The notes: a model not told the origin generated them from the sequence alone. A stretch of DNA of 64,000 nt from Inia geoffrensis (GCA_036417435.1 CM070903.1:92401001-92465000); one strand, 5' to 3'. Positions 36,515 to 49,377 are shown, counted from the first letter of the stretch. A program made the numbers and translations.

Positions 36515-38920
36515 ATTTCTCTTTCTTGTCTCATATACCTTAGTCCACCTCTCCTGATTCCCCCAAACTCTTCCCAAACCTAACCAAACCAGAACTCCCA
36601 ATGCCCTTTTCTCACCTCCCTTTTTACCTTTTTCATCTGTTTTAGTTCCTTTTACCATAACTCCCCACCATTTCCAATATAAATCAAGGAAGATTCTGAG
36701 GCTCTCTAAGTACTCAAGTTCATCCATTAAGCTGATCTGCATTAAAAGGCTCAGAGCCCATAAGGCCAGAAATATTCTTCCATAGCTGGTGAAGGGTAGC
36801 AGAATGTGCCAACTCAAATTATATCACTTTGGTCTAAGGATTATTTTGAGTTGAATGCAACTGAGAAGAAGCTGATACAAAAAATCCTCTTTGCGTGATT
36901 AAAAGCAGGACGTAAATTTGTAAAGGTATCCTCCCTCTCCTCTCTACAGAAAAAGACAGAATTACCAGAAACACTCTAGATCTTTATCAGCCCAAAGATG
37001 CTGCCAGAGGGATCTACATAACTAACTTTACTAACTGGCCCTTATCTTCCATTATTTACCCCATTATATTTACTATCCCACAATTTGTTCCTTTAGAAAC
37101 TCAAAGTCCTTTTCCTTTGTCACTTGAATACAAATCTTTTGTTCTTTTGTTAAGATGCTACATAAACCCAATTTCTAACCACCCTTTTGAGTTATTCATC
37201 ACCCAGCTCTCCCTTGGGTATGCACCATTCCTGCATTAACAAGCTTCTGTTTGTTTTTCTCTTGTTAATCTCTTTTGTCAGTCTGATTTGCAAGGCCCCA
37301 AGGAAACCCAAGAGGGTAGAGGAAAAAAGTGTTTCCTCCTCTACACTGGCTTTCAATACTCAGATGATTTGTCCAGTCACAATATTTATAAGGCTCTTAT
37401 TAGTAAATATCAGGGTTTTTGATAACAGGTAAAACTAGATATGTATTACACACCAAATTTTTTTTTTTAGAAAACTAATTTTTTCTTGTTAGACAGCTCT
37501 AAAATGCCTTTTAAAATAACTGATATTATAATCTCATTTTACATATGTTCCCTCTTCCTTATTTCAGTATTCTACTTAGAATTTTTAAATTACAGTGCCA
37601 ATGAGTTAGAGCTTCTAGGGGGGGTGTGGAGAGCTAATGGGCTTATGTTTAATAGAAATCCTAGAACTGAGATAATTACTGAATTGACTTTCTTAAACTC
37701 ATTATCCTACTCAGTAGAAGTTAATATATTCTCACAATATTAATTGAAGCAAAACAGATTTTTTTTTTAATTTGAAGGCATATATTTCATCTGACAACAT
37801 AGTGATGATGAGTTTTAAATGCAAAAGTGACTATAATACTAAGTTTTCTTCTAGGATTATTATTGAATTAAATAATTTATGGCCAATGAATAATGGTGTT
37901 AATTATGTCCTTCAGAAATACATCAATAATTATTATCTTCTGCTTCTGAGTAATTAATTACAGGAGATGCATCTTAGTTTACATTGCCTTGTCTCATAAA
38001 AAGGAGTTAGTATTATCTATTGAACATTTTAGAAACCAATATGTTTTGGACAGTTTTGGTGGCTGCCTAGACTATTTTCTCTTCTTTTTTTTTTTTTTCC
38101 CCTGCATTTAGGCTGCTAGTTTTCTAACTAAAACTTCTTAACTGCCATTCATTATTCAGCTAGATTCCAATTGTAACTAAATTTATGCAGGTTTTTATCA
38201 CTTAATGTATCCTGAAAAAAACCACTGAGAACTACGTAAAGTCCAGCTTAACACTGATTTACCCTCAATTTTTTATTTTTAAATCTTTTATATTTCAAAG
38301 ATAATATTATACGATCATTTAAAGCACCAATTTAAGCAACTCAGCCTCATATTCTTATTTGTTTTCACACATTATCATCCACGTACATTCATGTATCAAG
38401 TCACAAGCACAGTTTTCACACTTTTTTCACAGTCATCTAATCTAATGCATTCTCTCCTGCATAACTAAAACCTTCAATTATTTAAGAATCATGTAATAAG
38501 AACTGCTTGAATGGAGAAAAGAGACTTAGGAGCTAGTTTTCATGCTAGCCATAAATTTGTACTTTTGCTGAGTTTAATAGCTATGTGTATACAGCTATGA
38601 AACCTACATATCATTGAGAAAACCCAGCATTTTATTTATTACACCTAACTTGTCCAAAAGTGAAGGAGGCCTTCCTCCCTTTTAACACCAGTAATCTTGT
38701 CACTAGCACAATACTTCTTATATTTGTCATTTATTGTCATGATAAAATCCAAAGCTATTTAAGCAAAGACACTGTTTCCAGTAACAAACTACTGATTCAA
38801 TTACTACCACATGCTCTCTTCAGATGCAAATTATGTTTCAAAATTAGTTAATTTTGCTATACCTAATTGTGAGAACTAGTAATTTGGAAAAAAAAAAAAA
38901 AAAAAGCCCACATATATACG
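36515..38920. other. Non-coding
   Basis: No gene recognised. About 37790-37990 is AT-rich, repeat-free as far as I can see, and rich in TAATTA cores. T/A homopolymers lie near 37459, 37760 and 38083-38098. Confidence 0.45.
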
Positions 38921-38956
38921 CTTTAAAAATTCACCTGAGACATTTTCTTTCTTTTT

Positions 38957-39163
38957 CTTTTTTTTTTTTGCGGTTCGCAGGCCTCTCACTGTTGTGGTCT
39001 CTCCTGTTGCAGAGCACAGGCTCCAGACGTGCAGGCCCAGCGGCCATGGCTCACGGGCCCAGCCGCTCCACGCGGCATGTGGGATCTTCCCAGGCCGGGG
39101 CATGAACCCGTGTCCCCTGTATCGGCAGGCAGACTCTCAACTACTGCACCACCAGGGAAGCCC
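38957..39163 (-). mobile_element. CHR-family tRNA-derived SINE, reverse
   Basis: Short CHR type on the minus strand. The tail is the poly(T) ending at 38969, then the body 'gcggttcgcaggcctctcac' through to 'ccaccagggaagccc', which is the reversed tRNA-like head. The flanks 'aaaaattcacct' (about 38925) and 'aaaaagtcacct' (39164) form a likely target duplication with one mismatch. Confidence 0.9.
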
Positions 39164-39175
39164 AAAAAGTCACCT

Positions 39176-40840
39176 TTTGAATAATGTATTTTTGACTAAA
39201 ACCTGCACTGCAATGTCAGCCTTTTTTTCTGACTTGTCACAATAAAGGGAAGACTTTTGGCTTTAAGTTTTGGGGAAAAGCGCTTGCTTTTGAGAATATT
39301 CATTTTATTAAAAAAAAAGATGTATAAGTTTGCTGTTCAGAAAACATAAAACAATATTTTAAGGTATGTTAAGTATAGATAAGTAGTTAATAAGTAGACC
39401 ATGTGTCTGTTAAATATAGATAGAAAAAGATGGAGAGATCAAGAGATACCAACTATTTGAGAGGCATTAAATACACATAAGGCATCTGCACACAAAATAC
39501 TCATATACTGCAAATACATGAGCATTTAATATTTATTAAGTCCTTAATTATGCTAGCTGTTGTTGACAAGGATTGGGGGTCCAAGTGTCCTCTGCCCAAG
39601 AAACACAAAATCTCTGGCTATTTAGCAGGCTAATTGGAAAACTACAACTATTATGCAGGCATACCTGTTGTCCCTGTGTCTTTCCCATAGAATAAATATA
39701 TAGTACATCCCCCTCTATGGGCCCCTTGCTCGAAAGCACAACTCTGGATCTCCTAACCACACAATCATTGGGGAAAGCTGATGTGACAAAGAGACAAGGC
39801 ACATGAACATTGTGTACCTCAGAATTCAGGTACTGTGGTCTTTCCAACCTGCCTGCACTTTGTCGTAAGAATGTTAACCTATCCCTTATATCTCCCCCTT
39901 GTTTTTCTTTATGTGTTTTAAAAAAGCCATGTGATCAAGCAATTTAATTTGGTTTGTGCAGCTCTCTGTTTTATAACCTCTGGGATAGCTTGCCTCGTGG
40001 TGTACTTGGAGGCTACCTTTGCAATAAGGTAATTTTCTAAATGACAAGTTTCATTTCAGTTAGTGATCACACCCTCAAAATTAGCATACACCACATGTTT
40101 TGGGTTTTTAACTAAAAATAAATCATTTAATTACTAGGTATACCAGGAATTAAGTTGTGACTCAGAATGTCCCACTACTTGAAAAAATCAGATGCAGAAT
40201 TTCAAGAACAGCTGAAGTTTATAAAGAATTTGACAGAAGAAAAATGAAGACTTCAGGATTTTCAAAATTAACTTGGGTCTTTTCTTCTGTTTCTGAGATA
40301 AGCATTCATTTCAGCCTTATGTAGCAAAGAAACCTACTCATCAATGGGAATATTCACAGCATCATCTGGGGATCTCTACCTTCATATTTTAATGTTTAAT
40401 AAGGATAATGTCAACCGATGAGTTATTTAAAAATAGCTAATTTCTTGGAAAGAATAATTAATATCTAAGAGATTACCCCCATCCTAAAGATAACAAGCAA
40501 AACTACCACACTGCTTGGTTGAATTGTTCTTTAGCGAACAGCTGTCCAAATACTAAAGGTTTATTTTTTCCTCCTTTATCATACGACATACAGGTAAAAA
40601 CCTTCCTCATCATAAAGACCAATTTAAATAAATGCCCAACATCCATTTACCCATTGAATGTTTTGCTTATTTTGAGCAATGTAAATTCTAACGCCAAAAA
40701 AATTATATGAACTACACACACACATTCACAGACACACAATCTCTTTGGTGTCATCCTTTGCATGAAGAAGGGGAGAAAACACAATAAGGTTTTGTAAAGG
40801 GTGTTCTAAGAGTTGCTCGAACATCAACTTAAAGTGCAAG
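39176..40840. other. Non-coding
   Basis: No gene recognised. About 39540-39890 is richer in GC and may be an unrecognised old retroelement. The minus-strand frame 39548-39847 has no domain I recognise. Confidence 0.4.
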
Positions 40841-40850
40841 TTGATGGGAT

Positions 40851-40974
40851 TTATTTATTTATTTTTGGCCACATAGCGTGGCTTGCTGGATCTCAGTTCC
40901 CCACTAGGGATTGAACCTGGGCCCTCGGCAGTGAAAGCGCCAAGTTCTAATCACTGGACTGGCAGGGAACTTCC
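40851..40974 (-). mobile_element. Second tRNA-derived CHR-type SINE (short, older), reverse
   Basis: Plus strand reads 'tttttggccacatagcgtgg', 'gggattgaacctgggccctc', 'ggactggcagggaacttcc'. In reverse this is a SINE head with 'ccagtgattagaacttggcg' and box B 'gggcccaggttcaatccc'. It has a different body from the 44.1-kb type and a (TTTA)n tail. Imperfect flanks 'gatgggattta' and 'gaatgtgattta' suggest a target duplication. Confidence 0.8.
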
Positions 40975-42059
40975 TGAATGTGATTTAAATACAAAGAAAA
41001 TGTCTTGAATTCAGAGAGTTGGAAGACTTTTACCAGTATCAGGATTCAGACAGACTTTAGGAAGAGGCTTGAGCATTTAGAAGAAGCTTGCCATCATAAA
41101 CCACTGTTTACAGGATTCATCTAGCCTTTTAGAACCTGGCCATGTTCACACATCATTTGACTCTGATCTTTCCCACGCTTGGAATTTTCAGATCAGGCTC
41201 TGGTTTCTTGCCCACAATCTTCCACAGCCCCACACAGCTAATCTCCTAGTGGCTCTGACAGCTTGCTATTGACCAATTAGTCAGTGATATTCCATAGTTG
41301 TTTTAAAAATAAATCATTAACAAAGAAAATTATCTACTTCTGTTCCTGACTTTTGCACATATTAACTTATGGCTACTTTTCAGACAGACAGCCATATTCT
41401 ACCCCGCACCCGCCTTTATTGTCATCAAATGAAACTGCTTCCTTTTAATCATTTTCTGATCATGAGCATGTCTTCCTCTGGTTTGCTTATTCAGCTTATC
41501 CCCTATACATTTTTATCACATGTTGGAGATCTCTCAATTCCTTAAGCTCATGTTACATTTCACTTCAAGTTTTTTTCCTTAAAACATCCCATCAATACCC
41601 AGTCCTTTAATTTGAGTATAGGTGAAGTTGACTCAAAATTTTACCCCCAGTCCACACTCTCCTCTGAATTCCAGACTGCTATATCCAACATACTACTTCC
41701 CCTCTCTTCCTGAATATTTGCAAGTCTCCCACTACACGTCCACACCAAACAAATGAAGAGAGTAACTCAAAGCTGCTCCTCTTCCTGTAGTCCCTTCTTT
41801 GTGCAATGCCCTTCCAATTCTCCTACGTAGGCATGCCAGAAACAAAGGAATTATAGGCTACCTCCAATGCCCAATGCAATAGAGAATGCTCCTCTCTCTT
41901 CCTGATATGTATCTGTTGATTCCATCCACTTGTTTCCATCTCTACAGCTAGGGACCAGCATCACTTCCCTGACCTATTGACAAGATCTTCCTCTGCCCTC
42001 ACTGAACCTGTTCTTCTGTCCTCCTAATTTATCTTTAACACTGCATCCAAAGTAACTAT
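40975..42059. other. Non-coding; 3' part may be diverged L2
   Basis: No gene recognised. C/T-rich sequence at about 41640-42059 leads into the L2 tail and may be a more degenerate part of the same element. Confidence 0.4.
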
Positions 42060-42565
42060 TTTAAAACACAGATATGATCTTTATAACATGTTAATGGCTT
42101 CTCATTCTACCTAGGTGCCTAGAATCCTAAACTGTAAACTGTCCCACTTACCTTGCCCACCCCTCACGTTCTATCATACATGATATCCTCACTCTTTGCA
42201 AAGGATACAGAGAGTTTCTTTAATTTACTCCACTTTTGCATGTTTGTTCCACTCATAGGGTAATAACCTATGCCACTCACTGCATCTGAAACACCTGGAA
42301 AGTTCTCCCTGACTTCACCTCACCCATCCAAGTCTTGGTCGGAGCCACCTGCTATATATGCTCATGATACCATGTAAATATGTTCAATTTCTACATTTAC
42401 TTGTGAAGTTATTTGACCACCCATCTTCTCCTCTAGACTGGGAGCTCCGTGAGGCAGCAATGTTGTGTATTTTGCCCACAGTATTCTCCAATGCTTTAAC
42501 AGAATGCCTACAAGGAACAGGCAATCCATAAACATTTGTTGAATATACCAGTAAATGAGTGTAGG
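42060..42565 (+). mobile_element. L2 LINE 3' end
   Basis: Well-ordered L2 3' region: 'taatggcttctcattctacc', 'aagttctccctgacttcac', 'actgggagctccgtgaggca', 'acagaatgcctacaaggaac', ending 'aaacatttgttgaatatacc'. No open frame belongs to it; 42362-42632 on the minus strand are shadows. Confidence 0.75.
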
Positions 42566-43730
42566 AGAAGACTGCAGTTTCCTGAATTTTCTGTTGTAGT
42601 ACTTGGTTCCACATAAAGTGGTGTCCATGCACAGTTTCTATGTGCTTGTTTCTGGTGGCTTACAACTCAGCTGTCTGGGATCTTTAAAATCAAACAAGAG
42701 ATAATTTCCAAAGATACCTAACTTAAAAGAAATGTTATTATCAAAATAGTATACGTACATGGGAGCAAATGAAAAGAACAGTTGAGTTTATGATGAAAAG
42801 TAATCAATTGCCATCTCTTCTCTGTACCCCAAACCCACCTCTCAGAGGCACTTTCTTTAATTATTCCTCCTTTCAGTGTTTCTCTTCATAGCACTGGTTC
42901 TAGATTTATCAAATATTTGAATAGTATAAATTGATTCCCTGATATTAAAAAGTGAAAATTTAGCTTACACTACCCTTCCCCATTTCTTTTCAAAGCTTTA
43001 ACATTTATACAATTATGTTGAGTCCTTCAACTGGTTGTTTCTCTACTTTTAAATAATATCTGACCCTTTACATTTCTGCAGTATCTTCCAAATCTTCCCT
43101 TGAAAGATGTTTTATTTTTAAAACTTTGCAGTTTATGGTTTTACTCTTATATTTTGCACTTTCCCAAAAAGGGCATGCTAACAAATGTATAATCTGATTA
43201 TGTCCTAGTATTCCTTCTGCAAGTTTACACATTATTAAAATATGCCTAAAAACGAGATAAAACTTGCTCCCAAAGTGTACTGGTTAAAATGTATTCAATA
43301 GTTCATGCATATTTACTTTTTTATAAGTGAAAAATGTTGAACTATGTAAATTAATAAATTTATAAGCCATCTGAAAAAAATCTGGTAATTTCTAGGGACA
43401 AGGAGGGTAAAAATAAAAGGAAAAACTTTTGACTATTAAATAAAGCTAAATTATGTCTTGGTTTGTTATAGTTTTACCTTCTACTTTACAAATAATCTAT
43501 TTATAATAAATTCCACTTGAAGTTAAATTTAACATAGATAAAGCATTTTTCACATGTAAGATGAGTCAAACATCTCCAGGTGAGATTCACCGACCTAAGA
43601 TTTCATTGAGTCAAATTACTCAAAGTAATGGTTGCAAATCTTTTTAGAAGTGAAAATAGAAGAACATTTATAAATCAATGAAATTTTAGATAATTTTTGC
43701 CAGAAGTAGACAGAACAAAGTTCAATTCAC
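42566..43730. other. Non-coding
   Basis: Nothing recognisable in this AT-rich sequence. Confidence 0.45.
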
Positions 43731-43803
43731 ATTTTTTTCCTTCCTTCCTTCCTTTCCTCTTTCCTTCTTTCCTTCCTTCTTCCCTCCCTCCCTCCCCTTT
43801 CCT
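43731..43803. repeat. (CCTT)n pyrimidine-rich tract
   Basis: About 70 bp of almost pure pyrimidine on the plus strand, with CCTT, TTTC and CCCT units. The minus-strand Lys/Glu/Arg-rich frame over it is an artefact. Confidence 0.95.
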
Positions 43804-44037
43804 TTAAAGTAATAGAGTAGAAAAGAAAATCCCTAATGACTTCGAAATTCTCCATCGATACCATCAATATCTCTACAACTATAGAGCTTAGGGTTTGATA
43901 GAAATTTGCATTTATAATTAAATTTCTAAGCTTGACATTCAGAATACACAGAAGAGAAGACAACTTAGATTCATGTGGAAAAAAATATCTTCATAAGTAA
44001 CAAAATTATTTAAGAAAATATTTTCTATTTAGAAAAT

Positions 44038-44249
44038 AAAATGTATATACATTTTAGGGCTTCCCTGGTGGCACAGTGGTTGAGAGTCTGCCTGCCGATG
44101 CTAGGGGACTCGGGTTCGTGCCCCGGTCCGGGAAGATCCCACATGCCGCGGAGCGGCTGGGCCCGTGAGCCATGGCCACTGAACCTGCGCGTCCGGAGCC
44201 TGTTGCTCCACAACGGGAGAGGCCACTAACAGTGAGAGGCCCACGTAAC

Positions 44250-44287
<38 letters not shown>

Positions 44288-44300
44288 TATATACATTTTA
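44038..44300 (+). mobile_element. Young CHR-family SINE with perfect 19-bp target duplication
   Basis: SINE body 44057-44251, then an uninterrupted run of about 34 A (44252-44285, the last few shared with the duplication). Box A TGGCACAGTGG lies near 44070 and box B 'gggttcgtgcc' near 44111. The flanks are an exact duplication 'aaaatgtatatacatttta' at 44038-44056 and 44282-44300. The long pure A tail, exact duplication and many intact CpGs indicate the most recent insertion in the window. Confidence 0.97.
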
Positions 44301-45754
44301 AAATAAGAAATTTAATGTAAAGAAGATGGAAAACTAAGTTTTGATTGACAAAGATGTGTGGGTATGTTGTAAATATCTATAAACAAAATCTGAGAAAACA
44401 AAGGAAGCTTGTCCTTTTATGAATAAATCGACTGCACTTCTATAAAAACTGAAACAATCCATTAATTAACCTCAGTTTTCCCAATTCTTTTAATTCATTT
44501 GACTAACTATTCTATCATTAGTATTTGCTTCTCAACATAAAGTCTCTATTGACAATTATTTATTAAAATAAGGCAAAAAAAAAAAGAGTAGAAGCACATT
44601 TTTGAATTTAATAAAGGCAATACAAGGTCATTAGGTAGATAACATTTTTTATATTCAAATAAATAAACCAGATCAATCCATTTACCATGAGGCAGTCACT
44701 ATGATTGTTCAAATAGCATCAATGGTCTATTCATTCTGGAACATTCTGTACATTCTCAGTTTCTTTAATCTTTTTAAATCTATCAGAATGGGTTCCAAGT
44801 CTTATCTAGATCCTTTTCATTTCAAAGAAAAGTGTCTGTAAACGGTCGCCCCATAGCAGTTAGAATGCTATTCCACTTACAAGATTTAAACAATTTATAT
44901 TAGTTTTTATACTTTTAAGGTTTCATAGCTTACTGTACAAAGTTGAGGGAAGAATTCATAAATTAAATAATAAATCATGTTCAATTATCAAATCACTAGC
45001 AAGTAAATTAAAATTCTTGGCAAACAACTGTAAAACAGCATCTTATGTTTAGAGGTTCCTAACACACATCTTTTAAATTCCCATTACAATGCTAAAAACT
45101 AGGACTGACAGACAACTTAGGCTGTAAAGGCAAGACCAATGGAACTTAATCATGAAATCAATTGGAAACTTACTATTCTTTATTGGTAGAAAATAATCCA
45201 AATTGCCAATTTTATGCATTCAGCTTTAGAAATAATATCTATATTATCTAGAAACCATTCCTTAATTGCATCTCTCTAAAGTGAGTAAGGTGTCATTCTC
45301 ACTTTCTTCCTCCTTACCAAATATTTTTTCCTCTATATTTATTTAGAGAATATAATTCCTAAAAAATGAGTGGAAGAAAAGGAAGGGGAAATCATATTGG
45401 ATTACAGAAATATATTTTTTTCTTTGGGTAAATATATAGAAAATATAAGGAAACATCATAGAGACAGTACATACTGAGTTTTGTAATGGAGAAATACATA
45501 CATAAAACATATAAAATGCTTTCCTTGGGATGAGATTATAGAAACAAGTATTACAGATAGAATATAAAAAGATTAGAATCTGGCCCTCAGCCTGGTTTTT
45601 AGTAGGTTCTCAGTATACAAACACATATGAATAAATAAAGAAATGTGTAAATAATTTCTAGTATTGAGAATAAACTATAAGAAAATGTTCCCCATAATAC
45701 TCATGGTTAAAATCACTGGGAAAATATTAAAATAAGGTTAATTACAGTGTAGTA
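44301..45754. other. Non-coding, very AT-rich
   Basis: No gene recognised. About 45575-45645 may be a scrap of L2 tail. Confidence 0.45.
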
Positions 45755-45880
45755 ACTTACCTCATAGTGTCATTCGCAGATTACATGAGACAAATGACTT
45801 AGTACAAGACCTGATAGCTTAAGCATATAGAAGATACATAATGAAGGTTCTTATCATTGTTAGTTATTTCTTCAACAAAA
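45755..45880 (+). mobile_element. MIR SINE 3' half
   Basis: Order of 'ttacctcatagtgtcattcg', 'ttacatgagacaaatgact', 'tagtacaagacctgatagct', then 'aggttcttatcattgttag' fits the MIR right half, moderately diverged. Confidence 0.55.
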
Positions 45881-47159
45881 TATGTGTAAAGAAATTACTA
45901 AGGCATTAGGATTAATAAATTTTAATGTATGAAAAGTAAATTAGAAAGAAAATATTAACATTTAATTATGCATAAGAAGTTATCGTGAAGTCCACAGACT
46001 TTTTAAATAACATTAAAAATTTATAGCAAAGCTTCATATTTGCAAAAGTGCTATGTAAAACTTAAAATCACCTCAGTAACTTAAAATTTTGGCATATTTA
46101 CTAATGATCAGGAGCGTTAGACTATTGTTATGTGTCCTGCTAAATATGAGCTCAATAAAGTATACATGGCCCCTCTTTTTTTAATTTAAATTATGTATTT
46201 CCTTGAACAAAATCACTTAATTATTTTTTACATTAAATGAGTCATGTAACAATAACTTATAGAAATAAAATTATAAATCAAAGCACAGGAAAAGATCACA
46301 CAAAAAGGAAATCTCCAAGTTACCTTTATTTTAAAAAAGCTGCTTAAAGTTGCACTGTAAATCTTGAAGAATACTACTTTATATTGCTAATGCAGACACG
46401 CTGTACAAAGTTAAAATGAATCAAAATGTGTATAGCTATATATGTGTGAGTTACAGTAAAATTAAGCCTCACATGACAAAGTTGGATTTAGGTGATTGTG
46501 TAGATTGTAATTTCAAGTTGTAACTTTTTTGAAAATCCATTTTCTCTTTCAAGTCATCTGATTTGCCTAGTGAAATTATAAAAGACACAATAAAATTAAA
46601 ATATTTTCCAGGAAACACATTTTGTTCAAATACAAATTTAAGTGATTAATCACTATTCTCAGTAAATATGATATTCCCTGAAATGTGTCTCATCAAAGTA
46701 ATTTATCCTATAGCAAGGATAGTAGTGAAGTCCTTGATATATGAGGCCATCTTCTCCTTGGTTCAGATGTAGCTTGGAATGAAATTCCATTTAGAAGTGT
46801 AACCTTAGATTTTCTCAGATTTTCTCACATTTCTCTAACTCATCCTATCTATTGCTCTTATTTCTATATTGAAGGTCTCATGTTGCTGGGTAAGAACGTA
46901 AATCTAGTTCTGTCTTAAATGACCAGCCACTAACAGATTAGATGCACTGCCAGTCAACATGTGCACTCGCTGACTGTCTACATTACTTGCCCCTGCTGTG
47001 CTCTTGTTTACAGGACGACGTAATCTCACATGTCTTTTGCAAATGATCCTCCTTGGTAAGTTGTAACCATTACATGTTTGGAAATACAGGTGAGGTGACA
47101 GTTATTTAGTGATTAAGGAGCACTTTTCATTAGCAAATTATTAGATTACGTAAGCAGGG
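45881..47159. other. Non-coding
   Basis: No gene or transposon recognised. Confidence 0.45.
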
Positions 47160-47325
47160 TCATAGATAGGAAACATGTTTAAAGAAACTCTAATTTTATT
47201 CACTGAAGAGCTGGGAGGTCCAGCCTCTGTCCAGAATCCCACAAGTCTCTGGCAGAGCTGGTGAGGACCAGAACCCAGCATTCTTGTTCCAAAGCCAGTG
47301 TTTGCTGTTTCCACTACTGCATTCA
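47160..47325 (-). mobile_element. MIR SINE (reverse, partial)
   Basis: Reverse MIR head: 'ctggcagagctggtgaggac', 'cagaacccagcattcttgtt', 'ccaaagccagtg', ending in 'tttccactactgcattc'. Confidence 0.6.
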
Positions 47326-47559
47326 GGGATTGCCAGAAAATGGCTCGCAGATAATTATGTGAGAAACTGTGCTTTTACAAAATTTGGACTGGGTCCCAGA
47401 AACCAGATCAAGATATTTTAATTTTCACTGTCTACTCTTCAATATGATTTCAGAATGTATAATTAAATTTATGACAACACAGAAATGTTACCAACGAGGG
47501 TGTGGAAGACTGTACTTAGTAAAAGAGTAGGCTCTTCCCTTGTTACTGCTATTCACAGG

Positions 47560-47630
47560 TCCTGAAAGAATGCTGGGCTAATGTCTGACACTTTATAAAT
47601 GTTTGTTGCATAAACAAATAAATGAATTTT
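47560..47630 (+). mobile_element. L2 LINE tail, interrupted by L1 copy C
   Basis: 'ctgggctaatgtctgacact' then 'ataaatgtttgttgcataaa' is an L2 3' tail. The full-length L1 begins at once after it. Confidence 0.6.
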
Positions 47631-47645
47631 AAAAATTAATGAACT
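47631..47645. repeat. 5' target-site duplication of L1 copy C
   Basis: 'aaaaattaatgaact' is preceded by TTTT, so the cut is the typical L1 endonuclease site TTTT/AAAA. The partner copy follows the poly(A) tail. Confidence 0.85.
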
Positions 47646-49377
47646 AGGATGGCGGGGAAGATGGCGGAAGAGTAGGACGCGGAGATCACCCTCCTCCCCA
47701 CAAATACATCAGAAATACATCTACACGTGGAACAACTCCTACAGAACAACTACTGAATGCTGGCAGAAGACCTCAGACCTCCCAAAAGGCAAGAAACTCC
47801 CCACGTACCTGCATAGGGCAAAAGAAAAAAGAATAAACAGAGACAAAAGAATAGGGATGGGACATGCACCAGTGGGAGGGAGCTGTGAAGGGGGAAAGGT
47901 TTCCACATACTAGAAGCCCCTTCATGGGTGGAGACTGCGGGTGTCAGAGCGGGGAAGCTTCAGAGCCTCAGAGGAGAGAGCAGCCACAGGGGTGCAGAGG
48001 GCAAAGCGGAGAGATTCCCGCACAGAGGATCGCTGCGGACTGGCACTCACTAGCCCGAGAGGCTTATCTGCTCACCTGCCGGGTCGGGCGGGGCTGGGAG
48101 CTGAGGCTCTGGCTTCAGTCAGAGTGCAGGGAGAGGGCTGGAGGCGTGAACACAGCCTGATGGGGCTAGTGCACCACGGCTAGCTGGGAGGGAGTCCAGG
48201 GAAAAGTCCGGACCTGCCGAAGAGGCAAGAGACTTTTTCTTCCCTCTTTGTTTCCTGGTGTGTGAGGAGAGGGGATTAAGAGCACTGCTTAAAGGAGCTC
48301 CAGAGACACGTGCGAGCTGCAGCTAACACCGAGGACCCCAGAGACGGGCATGAGACACTAAGGCTGCTGCTGCCACCACCAAGAAGCCTGTGTGCGAACA
48401 CAGGTCACTATCCACACCTACCCTCCCAGGAGCCTGTGGAGCCGGCCACTGCCAGGGTCCTGGAATCCAGGGACAACTTCCCCGGGAGAATGTCAGGACG
48501 GCCTCTGCTGCAGCAGGCTCTCCCCGCATCGTCCTCCTCCCTCCCCACAGACTGAGTGACCCAGAGCCCCCGAAGCAGTTTCTCCTTTAAGCCCGTCCTG
48601 TCTGAGAGAAGAACAGACGCCTTCTGGCAACCTACAGGCAGAGGCGGGGCCAAATCCAAAGCTGAATCCCGGGAGTTGTGCGAACAAAGGGAAATCTCTC
48701 CCAGCAGCCTCAGGAGCAGCAGATAAAATCTCGACAAATCAACTTGATGTACCCTGCATCTGTGGAATACCTGAATACACAACGAATCTTCCCAAATTGA
48801 GGAGGTGGATTTTGAGAGCAAGATTTATTATTTTTTCCCCTTTTCCTCTTTTTGTGAGTGTGTATGTGTATGTTTCTGTGTGAGATTTTGTCTGTATAGC
48901 ATTGCTTTCACCATTTGTCCTGGGGTTTCATCCGTCCGTTTTTTTTTATTACTTTTTAAAAAATTTTTTTCTTAATAATTATTTTTTATTTTAATAATTT
49001 ATTTTATCTTGCTTTATTTTATTTTCTTTTATCCTCTTTCTTTCTACTTTTTCTCCCTTTTATTCTGAGACGTGTGGTTGAAAGGCTCTTGGTGCTGCAG
49101 TCAGGAGTCAGTGCTCTGCCTCTGAGTTGGGAGAGCCAACTTCAGGACACTGGTCCACAAGAGACCTCCCAGCTCCACATAATATCAAACGGAGAAAATC
49201 TCCGAGGGATCTCCATCTCAACAACAAGACCCAGCTTCACTCAATGACCAGCAAGCTACAGTGCTGGACACCCTATGCCAAACAACTAGCAAGACAGGAA
49301 CATAACCCCACCCATTAGCAGAGAGGCTACCTAAAATCATAATAAGTCCACAGACACCTCAAAACACACCATCAGAC
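47646..49377 (+). promoter_or_regulatory. L1 copy C 5'UTR with internal promoter and YY1-like site
   Basis: The first 25 bases hold AAGATGGCGG (47658-47667), matching the YY1 core that in human L1 sets the transcription start. A nearly identical 'aggatggcgg' starts at 47646. The region to about 48720 is GC- and CpG-rich, unlike its AT-rich surroundings. About 48820-49060 is T-rich. In L1 this region acts as an RNA polymerase II promoter. Activity here is inferred, and methylation and decay may silence it. Frames reading 47864-48821 on both strands are artefacts of GC content. Confidence 0.75.

Noticed and set aside
44057..44251. tRNA-like box A and box B
   Set aside because: They belong to the SINE's tRNA-derived head. 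There is no cloverleaf acceptor or independent tRNA gene.
47864..48821. Frames of 63-137 codons on both strands in the L1 5'UTR
   Set aside because: GC-rich non-coding leader of copy C. Frames overlap in several phases with no family resemblance.
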